NCBI RefSeq assembly: GCF_003628535.1
Contig: NZ_RBCI01000017.1
Location: 1-64,000 of the forward strand
Reading direction: 5' to 3'
Origin: Flavisolibacter nicotianae
GTDB taxonomy: Bacteria > Bacteroidota > Bacteroidia > Chitinophagales > Chitinophagaceae
Length of the DNA stretch: 64,000 nucleotides
Part shown: piece after piece, positions 52,736 to 62,947 of the stretch
How positions within the stretch are numbered: position 1 is the first letter of the stretch
Layout: each line of letters starts with the position of its first letter
The notes under the pieces: generated by a model
Told to the model about the DNA's origin: nothing
What the model saw: only the letters and a program-made list of their open reading frames with translations
Database searches by the model: none
Translations under genes and position numbers: made by a program

Positions 52736-54166
52736 ATGTTGTTCAACAGTCTTCATTTTGTTGTTTTCTTTATCGTGGTAACAACACTCTATTTTGTTTT
52801 GCCACACCGCTACCGCTGGTTTATGCTGCTGGTGGCGAGCTGTTATTTTTACATGGTATTTGTGCCCATTTACATTTTGATCCTCGGGGGCACCATTATC
52901 GTCGACTATTTTGCCGGCATCTGGCTCGAGAAGATGGAAGGCAAGGGCCGCAGGGTTTTCCTGATCGCGAGCCTGGTGGCCAATATCGGCGTGCTGGCCG
53001 TGTTTAAATACTACAATTTTTTAAACCACAACCTGTCGGTTTTGCTCAATTCCTTCGGCTATCGCAACTCGATACCCAACCTGAGCATCCTGCTGCCGAT
53101 TGGCCTTTCGTTTCACACGTTCCAGGCGATGAGTTACACCATTGAAGTGTACCGGCGCAAGCAAAAAGCAGAAAAGAATTTCGGGATCTATGCCCTGTAC
53201 GTGATGTTTTACCCGCAACTCGTGGCCGGACCCATTGAGCGGCCGCAAAACATGTTGCACCAGTTTTACGAAAAACATTCCTTCGATTTTAAAAGGGTAG
53301 TGGACGGGCTAAAGCTGATGCTGTGGGGCTTTTTCATTAAGCTGGTGATCGCCGACCGGCTGGCCATCTATGTGAACGCGGTGTACAACAACCCCGATAA
53401 ACATTCCGGCTTTACGCTGGCGCTCGCCACCGTGTTTTTTGCCTTCCAGATTTATTGCGATTTTTCGGGCTACAGCAACATTGCTATCGGTGCGGCCCGG
53501 GTCATGGGTTTTAAACTCATGACGAATTTTAACCGGCCGTATTTCTCCCGCACGATTTCGGAATTTTGGAAGCGCTGGCATATTTCGCTGTCAACCTGGT
53601 TCACCGATTATCTCTACATCCCGCTGGGCGGAAACCGCGTGTCGGTGCCGCGATGGTATTTCAACCTGTTTTTTGTTTTCCTGGTAAGTGGTTTGTGGCA
53701 CGGGGCCAACTGGACCTTCATCATTTGGGGCGCCATCAACGGGTTTTACCTTGTGTTTGCGCTGGTCACTGCAAAATGGCGGAACAAGCTGACTGCCTTT
53801 GTCGGCCTGGACCGGCAGCCATCGCTCCACCGCTTTCTGCAAATTTTTACCACGTTTATCCTGGCTTGTTTTGCCTGGATCTTTTTCCGCGCCAATTCGG
53901 CCGACGATGGTTTTTTGATTGTCCGCAGAATCTTCGAGTTCCAGGGACCGCTGTACATCGGCGATCTGCCGCAACTGGCCTATTGTGTGATCAGCATCTT
54001 GTTTTTGCTTCTGGTGGAAATGAAGCAGGAATACGTCATTCATACGCCGCTGCCGTTCCAGTCCAGGTATTGGCTGAAAGAGCAACTGGCCTACGTAATG
54101 TTGATTATCATTATCCTGTTGATTGGTGTTTTTGACAGCAGTCAGTTTATTTACTTCCAGTTTTAA
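52736..54166 (+). CDS. MBOAT-family O-acyltransferase (AlgI-like)
   Basis: A 476-residue multi-pass inner-membrane protein that moves acyl (usually acetyl) groups across the membrane for exopolysaccharide acetylation. AlgI-type motifs are present: YKYYNFL near residue 90, MFYPQLVAGPIERPQNMLHQ (about 160-179), FWKRWHISLSTWFTDYLYIP (about 277-296) and VSGLWHGANWTFIIWG with the catalytic histidine at about 322. It is followed seven bases later by an SGNH-like gene, the usual partner arrangement (AlgI with AlgJ/AlgX, or DltB with DltD). Confidence 0.94.
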   Translation: MLFNSLHFVVFFIVVTTLYFVLPHRYRWFMLLVASCYFYMVFVPIYILILGGTIIVDYFAGIWLEKMEGKGRRVFLIASLVANIGVLAVFKYYNFLNHNLSVLLNSFGYRNSIPNLSILLPIGLSFHTFQAMSYTIEVYRRKQKAEKNFGIYALYVMFYPQLVAGPIERPQNMLHQFYEKHSFDFKRVVDGLKLMLWGFFIKLVIADRLAIYVNAVYNNPDKHSGFTLALATVFFAFQIYCDFSGYSNIAIGAARVMGFKLMTNFNRPYFSRTISEFWKRWHISLSTWFTDYLYIPLGGNRVSVPRWYFNLFFVFLVSGLWHGANWTFIIWGAINGFYLVFALVTAKWRNKLTAFVGLDRQPSLHRFLQIFTTFILACFAWIFFRANSADDGFLIVRRIFEFQGPLYIGDLPQLAYCVISILFLLLVEMKQEYVIHTPLPFQSRYWLKEQLAYVMLIIIILLIGVFDSSQFIYFQF

Positions 54167-54172
54167 ATTGTT

Positions 54173-55105
54173 ATGAAAAAGAACCTGGTCAGGCTTCTCA
54201 TCTTCCTTGGTATCGTGCTCGCACTCGACAAAGTCATTGGCGTTGTTTGTCAAAAATTGTATGTGCGATCGAACGAATACACCGTTCGCAAACTCCGTTA
54301 TACGCTCGACTCTACCCGCCAGGAAATTTTAGTTCTTGGCAGCAGCCGTGCGGAACATCACTTCATTCCCAACATCATTAGCCAGTCAACGGGAATGACG
54401 ACCTATAATTGTGGTTTTGCCGGTGAAGGCTTCCTGTTTTCGCTGATCCAGTTGAATGAAACGCTGAAGCGGTACACGCCGCGCTTTGTTGTGATCGAGG
54501 CTTCGCCCAGTACACTTTCCCTGCCCAATCCCGAAGAAAGCCTGAAGCTGCTGCTGCCGTATTACAAAAGGGATTCGCTTATTTATAACGCCCTGACCGG
54601 GAACGGCTATTTCGAACACCTGAAGTTCGCCTCTTCGATTTATCCGTACAACTCAACCATCGCCTCGCTGATCAGCGGTAACCTGAAGCGCGGATCTGAT
54701 ACGCTCAACGGATTTAAGCCGCTCGATGGAACGATCGACACCAGCGGCGTGGCGGCACGCATGAATGCAACTTTCGTCAACCCTTATCCGCCGGAGAAAT
54801 TTGTTACCCTCAAAGAAATTATTTCTACCTGCCGGCAGCGCAACATCCCGGTGGCGGTGGTCAATTCCCCGGTTTACCTGACGAATACGGTCCACGACCA
54901 GGTATCGAACCAGATCAAAGCCATCTGCGCTCAATATCCTAACGCCGTATACCTGGATTATTCCAAGTTAGATTCCTTATACGTGCAAGGACAATATTTT
55001 AAAGATTATTCGCATCTGAACAGCGCCGGTGCCGCCATCTTCACGAGAGCTTTGTCAAAAGATCTTGCGGAGCAAATACGGGCAAAAACTTACGCAAAAC
55101 GATGA
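54173..55105 (+). CDS. Membrane-anchored SGNH-like protein, partner of the MBOAT acyltransferase
   Basis: The 310-residue protein has an N-terminal membrane anchor (about 6-26, VRLLIFLGIVLALDKVIGVV) and an extracytoplasmic domain with the SGNH nucleophile block VLGSSRAEHHFIP (54-66). Later it has FVVIEASPSTL and the catalytic D/H pair in KDYSHLNSAG (D278, H281). This is the arrangement of DltD/AlgJ-like proteins that place acyl groups on the polymer in the periplasm. Position directly after the MBOAT gene supports this. Sequence similarity to named families is weak, so the role is inferred. Confidence 0.75.
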   Translation: MKKNLVRLLIFLGIVLALDKVIGVVCQKLYVRSNEYTVRKLRYTLDSTRQEILVLGSSRAEHHFIPNIISQSTGMTTYNCGFAGEGFLFSLIQLNETLKRYTPRFVVIEASPSTLSLPNPEESLKLLLPYYKRDSLIYNALTGNGYFEHLKFASSIYPYNSTIASLISGNLKRGSDTLNGFKPLDGTIDTSGVAARMNATFVNPYPPEKFVTLKEIISTCRQRNIPVAVVNSPVYLTNTVHDQVSNQIKAICAQYPNAVYLDYSKLDSLYVQGQYFKDYSHLNSAGAAIFTRALSKDLAEQIRAKTYAKR

Positions 55106-55257
55106 GAGTGGACGGTTGAATGCAGCGAACTGGGCCGTGGTTTGTTTTTTGCCTGTTCAATGGCCGTGCAGAAAGGGGCAGTTGGATAGCTAAATTGGCT
55201 GCGACGCCGGTATAAACGAGAAACGATCAATATATTCATACAAACACGTAAAGAGAA

Positions 55258-56451
55258 ATGGGAGTTGTTATTTTAGGTGATTTGTTTCATTTTCCGGAAG
55301 GGGGCGCCGCCACCAACCGGGTCTTCACCTATGCCAAGGGATTGAAAGAGTGCAACGTGAACGTAGATGTTGTTTGTTTCGGAAACGATTATGTAAAGGA
55401 AACAAGCGGCGTTGCGGATGGCATTCCTTTCAACTACCCGTTTGGACAACAGGAGCGTAATCCTTCCTTCTTCGTTCGCCGCTGGCTGACGGTAAAAAAA
55501 TACTGGAATACGTATACACTGCTGAAAAAGATCAGCAAATCCCAGCGCATCGAGTCGATCATTGCCTACAGCAATTTTTCATTGACTCATGTCTATGCCT
55601 GGGTTTTATCACGATTGTTTGGTGCCGTGCTGTTGAATGAGTGCAACGAGCACCCGCTTCGTTATTACCAGGATGGATTTTGGAAACGCAAACAGGGCCT
55701 GTTCAAATGTTACCTCGAAGCGCACCTGGCAGACGGCATTATTTGCATTTCGCAATACCTCGTACAGTTTTTCCGGCAGAAAGGCGTGAGCGAAAAAAGG
55801 CTTCTGCTATTACCCAGTACGGTCGACAATACGCGGTTTCGTTTGTTCGGCACTAACCCGATGAAGGAACCTTACATCGGGTACTTTGGCTCGCTCACGT
55901 TCGACCGGGACAATGTAGACCTGCTGATTCGGGCTTTTGCCAGGATGTCGTCCCAGCAACCGGCTGTTCGCCTGGTACTTGGCGGGTTGGCGTCGCAGAC
56001 AGAAAAAGAAAAGATCCGGAACCTTGTTTCCGAACTTGGCATTTCCGACAAAGTGCAGGTGCTCGGCTTTTTGCCGCGGGAGGAAATTACACGCTACATC
56101 ACCCACGCCGGGGCATTGGTCATGGTACGGGGCAAAGACCTGCAATCGGAAGCGTCGTATCCCTCTAAATTGTCGGAATTCCTGGCCACGTCGAAGCCAG
56201 TTGTCGCGGTTAAGGTGGGAGATGTGCCTGCCTACCTGAACGACGGCGTGCATGCCTACCTGGTGGAACCGGGTGACACCGATGGGCTGGCGCAAAAGCT
56301 GGCGTTCATTTTCAACAATTACCAGCAGGCCGCATCCGTAGGACAAAAAGGCTACGAGCTGACGACAACGACATTTCATTACCGTGTGCAGGTAGAAAGG
56401 CTGTTGTCATTTATTGAATCCCTGAAAAAGAAAAAGAGCGGAAATCGATAG
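55258..56451 (+). CDS. GT4-family glycosyltransferase
   Basis: A 397-residue GT-B enzyme starting VVILGDLFHFPEGGAATNRV (3-22), with a glycine-rich acceptor loop at GGAATNR. The donor domain includes YIGYFGSLTFDRDNVDLLIR (about 206-225), QVLGFLPREEITRYITHAGA and the SEASYPSKLSEFLATSKPVV block with the conserved glutamates. It lies 152 bases after the SGNH gene, and the following 100-base spacer is free of features. Specificity unknown. Confidence 0.9.
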   Translation: MGVVILGDLFHFPEGGAATNRVFTYAKGLKECNVNVDVVCFGNDYVKETSGVADGIPFNYPFGQQERNPSFFVRRWLTVKKYWNTYTLLKKISKSQRIESIIAYSNFSLTHVYAWVLSRLFGAVLLNECNEHPLRYYQDGFWKRKQGLFKCYLEAHLADGIICISQYLVQFFRQKGVSEKRLLLLPSTVDNTRFRLFGTNPMKEPYIGYFGSLTFDRDNVDLLIRAFARMSSQQPAVRLVLGGLASQTEKEKIRNLVSELGISDKVQVLGFLPREEITRYITHAGALVMVRGKDLQSEASYPSKLSEFLATSKPVVAVKVGDVPAYLNDGVHAYLVEPGDTDGLAQKLAFIFNNYQQAASVGQKGYELTTTTFHYRVQVERLLSFIESLKKKKSGNR

Positions 56452-56550
56452 CACAAAAGCAAAAATTTAAAAGCCGTTTCGTGAGAGGAGAAAGAATAAT
56501 CCGTTACATTTTGAAACAGAAAACTTGCAAACTGAATAACTGGTGCTGAT

Positions 56551-57744
56551 ATGAGGAAATATAAGTTCTGTTTTTTCGGAGAGGTTGCCGGTGCTTTGGT
56601 TGGTCGAACATCCGGGGGTGCGCAGGTCCAGATTGCCCTGCTGGCAAAAGCCCTTGCCCTGAAAGGTCATGATGTGGTTGTGATAGATCCTTTTTCAAAT
56701 GGGGAAGACTTTGTAACGCCAGAAGGTGTACGGTTGTTGACTGTACCCGGTTGGAACAACGGTCTCCCGGGTCTCCGCATGTTCACCAACCGGCTGCCGG
56801 CTCTGTACAAACTGTTTCGTGCACAAAAAGCCGATTTCTATTATGTGCGTACACGGGCTTATGTTCATCTCGCCAATTACCTTGCCGCCCGTAAAACAGG
56901 AGGGAAGCTGATTGTGGCTGTTGCATCCGATATCGATGTGCAGCGTTACAGCCAGCAATACCGCAATGAATATAAAGGCAGTTTAAGCCTTGCCAATTAC
57001 CTGGGCGTGAACTTGCCCAACGACATTGCAACCAAGTTCCTGCAGCGAAATGCCGACATTGTTCTCCTGCAGCACGCCGGTCAAAACAGCAACCTGGAAT
57101 CTGCCCGGGGAAAAGTGGCGGTGTTCCCGAATATCATCGACAAAACAAAAGTTCCCACCGCATCGCAGCCGGCAAAAGACTATTTTGTGCATGTGGGGTC
57201 GCTGAGTATGTTGAAAGGTGCCGATAACCTTCACCGCCTTGTTAACCTGGTAAACGACAGCCTGCCGATCGTCGTCGTAGGGCAAGCCAACGACAGCAAA
57301 TCGGAAATCATCCTGCAAAAGCTACGGGAAAAGAAAAACGTCATTTTACGTGGACGGCTTTCGCACACCGAAACCCTGGAGGTTATCGCCAACGCAAAAG
57401 CCCTGATCAATACATCGAATTTCGAAGGCTTTCCCAATATCTTCCTTGAAGCCTGGGCCAGCGGGGTGCCGGTGATCTCGCTGAATGTGAACCCGGGTAA
57501 TGTTTTCAACCGCTATCCGCTGGGCGTTTATTGCGACGGCGATTTCACGAAAATGAAAGCAGCTATGGAGACAAACACGGTTGATGAAATGGACAAAGAG
57601 CAAGTACGATCATACATCGATCAATACCATGACTTTTCAACAGCGGCCGACCGGTTGCTGACCTTGCTGACAGCACCGGCCGCAATGCCAACAGATAAAA
57701 AGACCAGGTCTGTTGCCGGATCATTCGAAAATCAACTTTTATAA
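56551..57744 (+). CDS. GT4-family glycosyltransferase
   Basis: A 397-residue GT-B protein. GRTSGGAQVQIALLAKALAL (18-37) is the typical acceptor-side glycine loop and helix. The C-domain shows YFVHVGSLSMLKGADNLHRL, VILRGRLSHTETLEVIANAK and NTSNFEGFPNIFLEAWASGV with F-E-G-F-P-N-x-x-L-E, a classic GT4 donor-binding motif. It is followed by another GT4 gene after 17 bases. These three consecutive GT4 genes probably add successive sugars. Confidence 0.92.
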   Translation: MRKYKFCFFGEVAGALVGRTSGGAQVQIALLAKALALKGHDVVVIDPFSNGEDFVTPEGVRLLTVPGWNNGLPGLRMFTNRLPALYKLFRAQKADFYYVRTRAYVHLANYLAARKTGGKLIVAVASDIDVQRYSQQYRNEYKGSLSLANYLGVNLPNDIATKFLQRNADIVLLQHAGQNSNLESARGKVAVFPNIIDKTKVPTASQPAKDYFVHVGSLSMLKGADNLHRLVNLVNDSLPIVVVGQANDSKSEIILQKLREKKNVILRGRLSHTETLEVIANAKALINTSNFEGFPNIFLEAWASGVPVISLNVNPGNVFNRYPLGVYCDGDFTKMKAAMETNTVDEMDKEQVRSYIDQYHDFSTAADRLLTLLTAPAAMPTDKKTRSVAGSFENQLL

Positions 57745-57761
57745 CCTAAAAACTTACCTGC

Positions 57762-58895
57762 TTGAAAATCTTATTCGTTATTGATAGTCTTGGCAAAGGT
57801 GGTTCCGAACGGCGGATGCTGGAACTGGTTAAAAATATTACGAAGACAACCCATCACCAGGTTGTATTGGTTTGCCTGACGGACTACATCGAGTACGAGT
57901 ATGTCTACAGCCTTCCTATTACATTGCATGTAATCAAGCGGAGCGTCAAAAAAGACATATCGACCTTTTTCAAGCTGTTTTCGCTGATCAAAAAAGAACA
58001 TCCCGATCTGATTCATTCATGGAGTTCCATGTCGAATATTTATACATTGCCTATTGCAAAACTGCTCAACATTCGCTTCATCACCAGTGTCATTGCGGAT
58101 GCTCCGAAAAACATGACCTATCGCCACAAAGCCTATTTCCGGGCCAAAATGGTTTTCCCGTTTGCAGACAGGGTCACCAGCAATTCCCTTGCAGGCCTCA
58201 AAGCGTATAAGGCGCCAATGAAAAAAAGCCGGTGCATTTACAACGGTTTTGACGGCAACCGCATCACGGTGCTGGACGATGCGGCTGCAATCCGGCAGCA
58301 ACTCGGTATCGGCAACAAAAAAGTCATTGGAATGGTCGCCGGGTTTGAACCCAGAAAAGACTACGCAACCATGATCGATGCCGCCTGCCTGGTGCTGGCG
58401 CAATATCCCAACGTTGTCTTCCTGCTCATTGGCGATGGTGGGTTACGCGAATCCATGATGCGAAAAGTGCCGGAAGCACATCGAAAACAAATTTTGTTTT
58501 TGGGCAAGCTCGGTAATGTAGAATCTTACATCAATTTTTTTGACATAGGCGTGCTGTGTACAAACACCAGCGTTCACCAGGAAGGAATTTCCAATTCGAT
58601 CCTCGAATACATGGCCCTGAAAAAACCGGTCATCGCAACAGAAGGTGGCGGCACCAACGAGATTGTCGTTGATGGTGAAACCGGTTTTCTTGTGCCGCCG
58701 CACGATGCGTCGGTGCTGGCAGGTAAAATGCTGCTCCTGCTGAACTACCCTGAACTGCGACAAACGCTGGGCAGCAATAGCCAAAAGCGGGTAAGGGAGG
58801 TATTCAGCATCGAAAAAATGTGCAACCAGTTTTATTCGCTCTACGACGAGTTGGTGAAAAGCCAGCCAGGCCTGGTAAATGCAACAATCCAATAG
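57762..58895 (+). CDS. GT4-family glycosyltransferase, TTG start
   Basis: The 377-residue product reads from TTG 57762 as (M)KILFVIDSLGKGGSERRMLE, the standard GT4 opening with the GGSE/R loop, and no ATG precedes it in frame. A TTG start is therefore likely real. The donor domain has IGMVAGFEPRKDYATMIDAA (about 187-206), ILFLGKLGNVESYINFFDIG and VHQEGISNSILEYMALKKPV with E-G-x-x-N-x-x-x-E. It lies 17 bases after the previous GT4 gene. Confidence 0.92.
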   Translation: MKILFVIDSLGKGGSERRMLELVKNITKTTHHQVVLVCLTDYIEYEYVYSLPITLHVIKRSVKKDISTFFKLFSLIKKEHPDLIHSWSSMSNIYTLPIAKLLNIRFITSVIADAPKNMTYRHKAYFRAKMVFPFADRVTSNSLAGLKAYKAPMKKSRCIYNGFDGNRITVLDDAAAIRQQLGIGNKKVIGMVAGFEPRKDYATMIDAACLVLAQYPNVVFLLIGDGGLRESMMRKVPEAHRKQILFLGKLGNVESYINFFDIGVLCTNTSVHQEGISNSILEYMALKKPVIATEGGGTNEIVVDGETGFLVPPHDASVLAGKMLLLLNYPELRQTLGSNSQKRVREVFSIEKMCNQFYSLYDELVKSQPGLVNATIQ

Positions 58896-58954
58896 CGAAC
58901 CCTTGAAAACGATCTCCTCCCTCTTATTTTGTATAAACTTTTAATTTACACTCT

Positions 58955-60847
58955 ATGTGCGGACTGACCGGATTTTGTGATTTCAACAAACGACTGAACG
59001 CGGAGCATCTCGCAAAGGCCAACGATACGCTGGTGCACCGCGGACCCGACAGCGGCGACCAGGCTTTTTTCCCTGAATCCGCGGTCAACATCGGGTTTGG
59101 GCACAGGCGCCTTTCCATCATGGATGTATCGAGCAACGGTAGCCAGCCGATGTTCAGCGACGACGGAAATGTTGTGATCATATTGAACGGTGAAGTGTAC
59201 AATTTCAAAGAGATCCGGGAAGACCTGGTTGCCCGCGGCTATAGTTTTCATTCCGACTCGGATACGGAAGTCGTGCTCAAGGCCTACCAGGAATACGGCA
59301 TCAACTCGGTGCAAAAATTCATCGGGATGTTTGCCTACGCTATTTACGACAAGCCAAAGCAATTGCTTTACCTGCTTCGCGACCGCGCCGGTGTAAAGCC
59401 CCTGTATTATTATCATAAAAACGGCAATTTGCTGTTTGCCTCGGAACTGAAAGCCATTTATGCCTACCCGGCTTTTGAAAAGGAAATCAGCAAACAGGCG
59501 GTTTCGCTGTATTTCAAATACGGCTATATCCGGGCGCCGCATACCATCTTCCGCAATACCTACAAATTGCGTCCGGGCCATTATCTCCAGGTAGACCTCA
59601 AAAGCCGCCAGGTAAAAGAAGTGCAGTATTACAATGTGCTGGATTTTTACAACAAACCGAAATTGCGGATCGGGGAGGAGGAGGCTGCCGAGGAAGTGGA
59701 AAAGTTGTTTACGTCTGCCTTCCAATACCGCATGGTGAGTGATGTGCCGGTTGGCGTTTTCCTCAGCGGCGGCTACGACAGCGGCGTGGTAACAGCCATT
59801 TTGCAAAAGAACAACACGCAAAAGATCAAGACCTTCACCATTGGCTTCAATGAAGAAAAATACAACGAGGCACCGCACGCCAAAGCCATGGCCAACTATC
59901 TTGGCACCGATCACCACGAGCACTACTGCACCACCAAAGAAGCGCTCGATATTTTTCCCACCATCCCGGATATTTACGACGAGCCGTTCGGCAGCAGTTC
60001 AGCCATCCCGACAACGCTGGTGAGCCAGTTTGCCCGCAAGCATGTGACGGTGAGTTTGTCAGCCGACGGGGGGGATGAAATTTTTGCCGGTTATCACCGT
60101 TACCAGCATCTGCATAAAGTGAACAGTGCCCTGGAGCGTTCACCCCAATTCCTGCGCAAAGCGGGCAAGGCGCTGATCAATGCATCGACGGCCGTATTGC
60201 CTCCCATTAAAAAAGTGCACAAGATCGGCCGGATGTCGGAGATCCTGAACAGCTACGGAAATTACGGGTTGGCTGATATTTACAGCCAGCAGTATACCAT
60301 TCGCGAACTGGCCAGCCTCATGCCCGGCAGCGATGTGGAACTGGGCCTGTACGACGATCTCGGCAAGATCAACAACGAGAACGATTTCATTAACACCTGC
60401 CTGGCCCTGGATTACAACTCCTACATGATCGATGATATCCTGGTGAAAGTAGACCGTGCAACGATGAGTGTAGGACTGGAGGGCCGCGAACCGCTCATTG
60501 ATCACCGGATCGTTGAATTTGTCTCGCAGCTTCCGTCGAACCTCAAATACAACAACGGCGAAAAGAAATACCTGCTGAAAAAAATTACGCACAAATACAT
60601 CCCGAAGGAAATGATGGACCGGCCAAAAACCGGGTTCGGAATTCCGGTGTCGCAATGGCTGCGCAACGAGCTGAAACATTTTCTTTTCGAATTGATCAAC
60701 GAAGAGCAGATTGCCAAGCACAACCTGATAAGCGCCAAAGAAGCAATCGCCGTGCGGGATAATTTTCTTGCCGGAAACGATCGCAGGGAAACCCAGGTGT
60801 GGTTGCTGTTGGTGTTCCAGATGTGGTGGAACCGGTGGATGGAGTAG
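58955..60847 (+). CDS. asnB: Asparagine synthase (glutamine-hydrolysing)-like amidotransferase, copy 1
   Basis: Two-domain enzyme of 630 residues. The N-terminal Ntn glutaminase has the catalytic C2 after Met removal (MCGLTGFCDF), HRGPDSGDQ (28-36) and ILNGEVYNFKEIRE. The synthase domain has the ATP pyrophosphatase loop FLSGGYDSGVVTAI (about 267-280) and DHHEHYCTTKEALDIF. In polysaccharide loci such proteins more often amidate sugar acids or peptides than make free asparagine. The location among glycosyltransferases, next to a second copy, favours that. The leucine at position 4 (CGL) and YDS rather than LDS differ from copy 2. Confidence 0.9.
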   Translation: MCGLTGFCDFNKRLNAEHLAKANDTLVHRGPDSGDQAFFPESAVNIGFGHRRLSIMDVSSNGSQPMFSDDGNVVIILNGEVYNFKEIREDLVARGYSFHSDSDTEVVLKAYQEYGINSVQKFIGMFAYAIYDKPKQLLYLLRDRAGVKPLYYYHKNGNLLFASELKAIYAYPAFEKEISKQAVSLYFKYGYIRAPHTIFRNTYKLRPGHYLQVDLKSRQVKEVQYYNVLDFYNKPKLRIGEEEAAEEVEKLFTSAFQYRMVSDVPVGVFLSGGYDSGVVTAILQKNNTQKIKTFTIGFNEEKYNEAPHAKAMANYLGTDHHEHYCTTKEALDIFPTIPDIYDEPFGSSSAIPTTLVSQFARKHVTVSLSADGGDEIFAGYHRYQHLHKVNSALERSPQFLRKAGKALINASTAVLPPIKKVHKIGRMSEILNSYGNYGLADIYSQQYTIRELASLMPGSDVELGLYDDLGKINNENDFINTCLALDYNSYMIDDILVKVDRATMSVGLEGREPLIDHRIVEFVSQLPSNLKYNNGEKKYLLKKITHKYIPKEMMDRPKTGFGIPVSQWLRNELKHFLFELINEEQIAKHNLISAKEAIAVRDNFLAGNDRRETQVWLLLVFQMWWNRWME

Positions 60848-60941
60848 GGGGGCAACAGTGCCGCTGTGATTCATTGTATTTACAGCAAATCGCAAGGAAT
60901 TTTAGTCAAAACAAATTTTCAACTTCATTAATTCACGATAG

Positions 60942-62855
60942 ATGTGTGGTATTGCAGGATTTTTTCATTTTGAAAAAGACCGGCCGGCAAACGCCCCGGC
61001 GCTGAAGCAAATGACCGACGTCATTGCGCACCGCGGCCCGGATGGTGAAGGGTTTCATGTGCAGAAGAACCTGGCGCTGGGCCACCGCCGCCTGGCGATC
61101 ATCGATCTCAACACCGGCGAGCAGCCCATGTACAGCCCCGACCAGCAAATCGTGGTGGTATTCAACGGGGAGATCTACAATTACATTGAACTCCGGGAAG
61201 AATTGATCCAACTCGGTGCCCGGTTTACCACCACTTCCGACACGGAAGTCATTATCCATGCCTATCGCACCTGGGGGGTGGATTGCCAAAAGCGTTTCAA
61301 CGGCATGTGGGCTTTTGCCCTTTGGGACGAATCAAAGCAACGCCTTTTCATTTCCCGCGACCGGCTGGGCGAAAAGCCGCTCTATTACGCGGTGCACGAC
61401 CAATCCTTTGTTTTCGGCTCGGAAATCAAGGCCGTTCTTGCCTATGGTGTGCCGGGGAAGCCAAGACTGGAAATGACAGAGCTGTACCTGTCGATGAGTT
61501 TTCTCCCGGCGCCCTATACTTACTACCAGCACGTGCAGCAACTCCTGCCGGGCAAATTCCTGCTGGTTGATGAAAACGGGATCGTGGAAAAAACTTACTG
61601 GGATTTGCCCGATATTACCGAAAAAGACCTGACAAAAGATAAGGCGCGGGTGGAGAAAGAGTTTGAACAACTGTTTCATGATTCCATTCGCATCCGGATG
61701 CGAAGCGATGTGGCCTTTGGTGCGTTTCTGAGCGGCGGCCTGGATTCATCGTGCGTGGTCAGTGCAATGGCAAATCACACATCGAAGCCGGTGCAAACGT
61801 TCACGATGGGCTTCGAGAACAAGCAGTACGACGAACGCAACCTTGCCCAGTTGGTAGCCGACCGTTATCATACCGATCACCATGTCGGCATTGTATCATC
61901 GGAGCATTTCGAAGCGGCGCTGGAAAAAGTTCTCCAGCAATACGACGAACCGTTTGGCGATGCCTCAGCGATTCCAACCGGTCATATTTCCAAATATGCG
62001 GCAGAATACGTGAAGATGGTGCTGACCGGCGATGGTGGCGATGAAGTGTTGTCCGGCTACACGACCTTCCAGGGCGAAAAGTTCGCGGCGCAATATCAGC
62101 GGGTTCCGGCATTTGTGCGCAATTCGCTGCCGGTCCTGGCACAGCTATCCGCCAGGCCGTTGCGGGGAAGCCTCCGATATAAATTGAACCGCGTGTCAAA
62201 GGTGTTGCAGGCAAGCAACCTGCCGTTTGAGCAACGCTTGCTGAACAAACTGGCACACACAGCGCCGGAAAACATTGCATCCATCCTGCAGCCCGGCCTG
62301 AAAACGCTTTCGTTTTTTGAATTTTACAACGACGCGATGAAAGGATGCCGGTTCACCGATCCGTTCTACAAACTGGTGTATTTCCAGCACAAGGTGACGC
62401 TTCCGGGCGACATGCTGACAAAGGTCGACCGGATGAGCATGGGCTATTCGATTGAAACGCGGATTCCCTTCCTGGATCACCGGATCGTGGAGCTGCTTTA
62501 TGGCGTTGATAAAAGCGTGAAAACAAAAGGCTACATCAACAAAGTGATATTGCGCAACGCAGTCGCCAACAAAGCACTTCCGCCGGAACTGCTCGATGCC
62601 CGCAAAAAAGGCTTTACCGTTCCGCTGCGCGACTGGTTCAAAGAAGACTTCCTGGACCAGAAGATCCGGAAGATCCTGCTCTCGCACCAGGGCGCTATCT
62701 TCAACCCGGCGTGTATCGAAAAGCTGATCGATCAAAACAAAAAAGGCGAGTTTGACATCGGCAATTTTATCTGGATGCTCACCGTGCTGAAAAGCTGGAT
62801 GGACAAGAGCCGGCAAAGCCGGGACCTGCCGGCCGTTACCGAAAACGCCGCGTAA
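60942..62855 (+). CDS. asnB: Asparagine synthase-like amidotransferase, copy 2
   Basis: A 637-residue paralogue of the preceding gene, 94 bases downstream. It has MCGIAGFFHF with nucleophile C2, AHRGPDGEGFH, FNGEIYNYIELREELIQLGA and the synthase loop FLSGGLDSSCVVSAMA (about 263-278) with the VADRYHTDHHVGIVSSEHFE segment. The RYHTDHH pattern resembles the amidotransferases of exosortase/exopolysaccharide systems. All catalytic elements appear intact in both copies, so they are probably not redundant remnants; they may amidate different uronic acid residues. Substrate assignment is inference. Confidence 0.92.
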   Translation: MCGIAGFFHFEKDRPANAPALKQMTDVIAHRGPDGEGFHVQKNLALGHRRLAIIDLNTGEQPMYSPDQQIVVVFNGEIYNYIELREELIQLGARFTTTSDTEVIIHAYRTWGVDCQKRFNGMWAFALWDESKQRLFISRDRLGEKPLYYAVHDQSFVFGSEIKAVLAYGVPGKPRLEMTELYLSMSFLPAPYTYYQHVQQLLPGKFLLVDENGIVEKTYWDLPDITEKDLTKDKARVEKEFEQLFHDSIRIRMRSDVAFGAFLSGGLDSSCVVSAMANHTSKPVQTFTMGFENKQYDERNLAQLVADRYHTDHHVGIVSSEHFEAALEKVLQQYDEPFGDASAIPTGHISKYAAEYVKMVLTGDGGDEVLSGYTTFQGEKFAAQYQRVPAFVRNSLPVLAQLSARPLRGSLRYKLNRVSKVLQASNLPFEQRLLNKLAHTAPENIASILQPGLKTLSFFEFYNDAMKGCRFTDPFYKLVYFQHKVTLPGDMLTKVDRMSMGYSIETRIPFLDHRIVELLYGVDKSVKTKGYINKVILRNAVANKALPPELLDARKKGFTVPLRDWFKEDFLDQKIRKILLSHQGAIFNPACIEKLIDQNKKGEFDIGNFIWMLTVLKSWMDKSRQSRDLPAVTENAA

Positions 62856-62947
62856 ATTGCGGCGGTGCGGGCAAGTGAGAGGGCCGGTCGACGCAGGAAA
62901 TTTTATTTTAACCCAACGTATTTTTCACCTTACTAAACAGTCACCTT

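Noticed and set aside
59847-62816. Long minus-strand frames (up to about 325 codons) antisense to the amidotransferase and GT4 genes
   Set aside because: They are mirror frames of well-supported plus-strand genes, a codon-usage effect, without motifs of their own.
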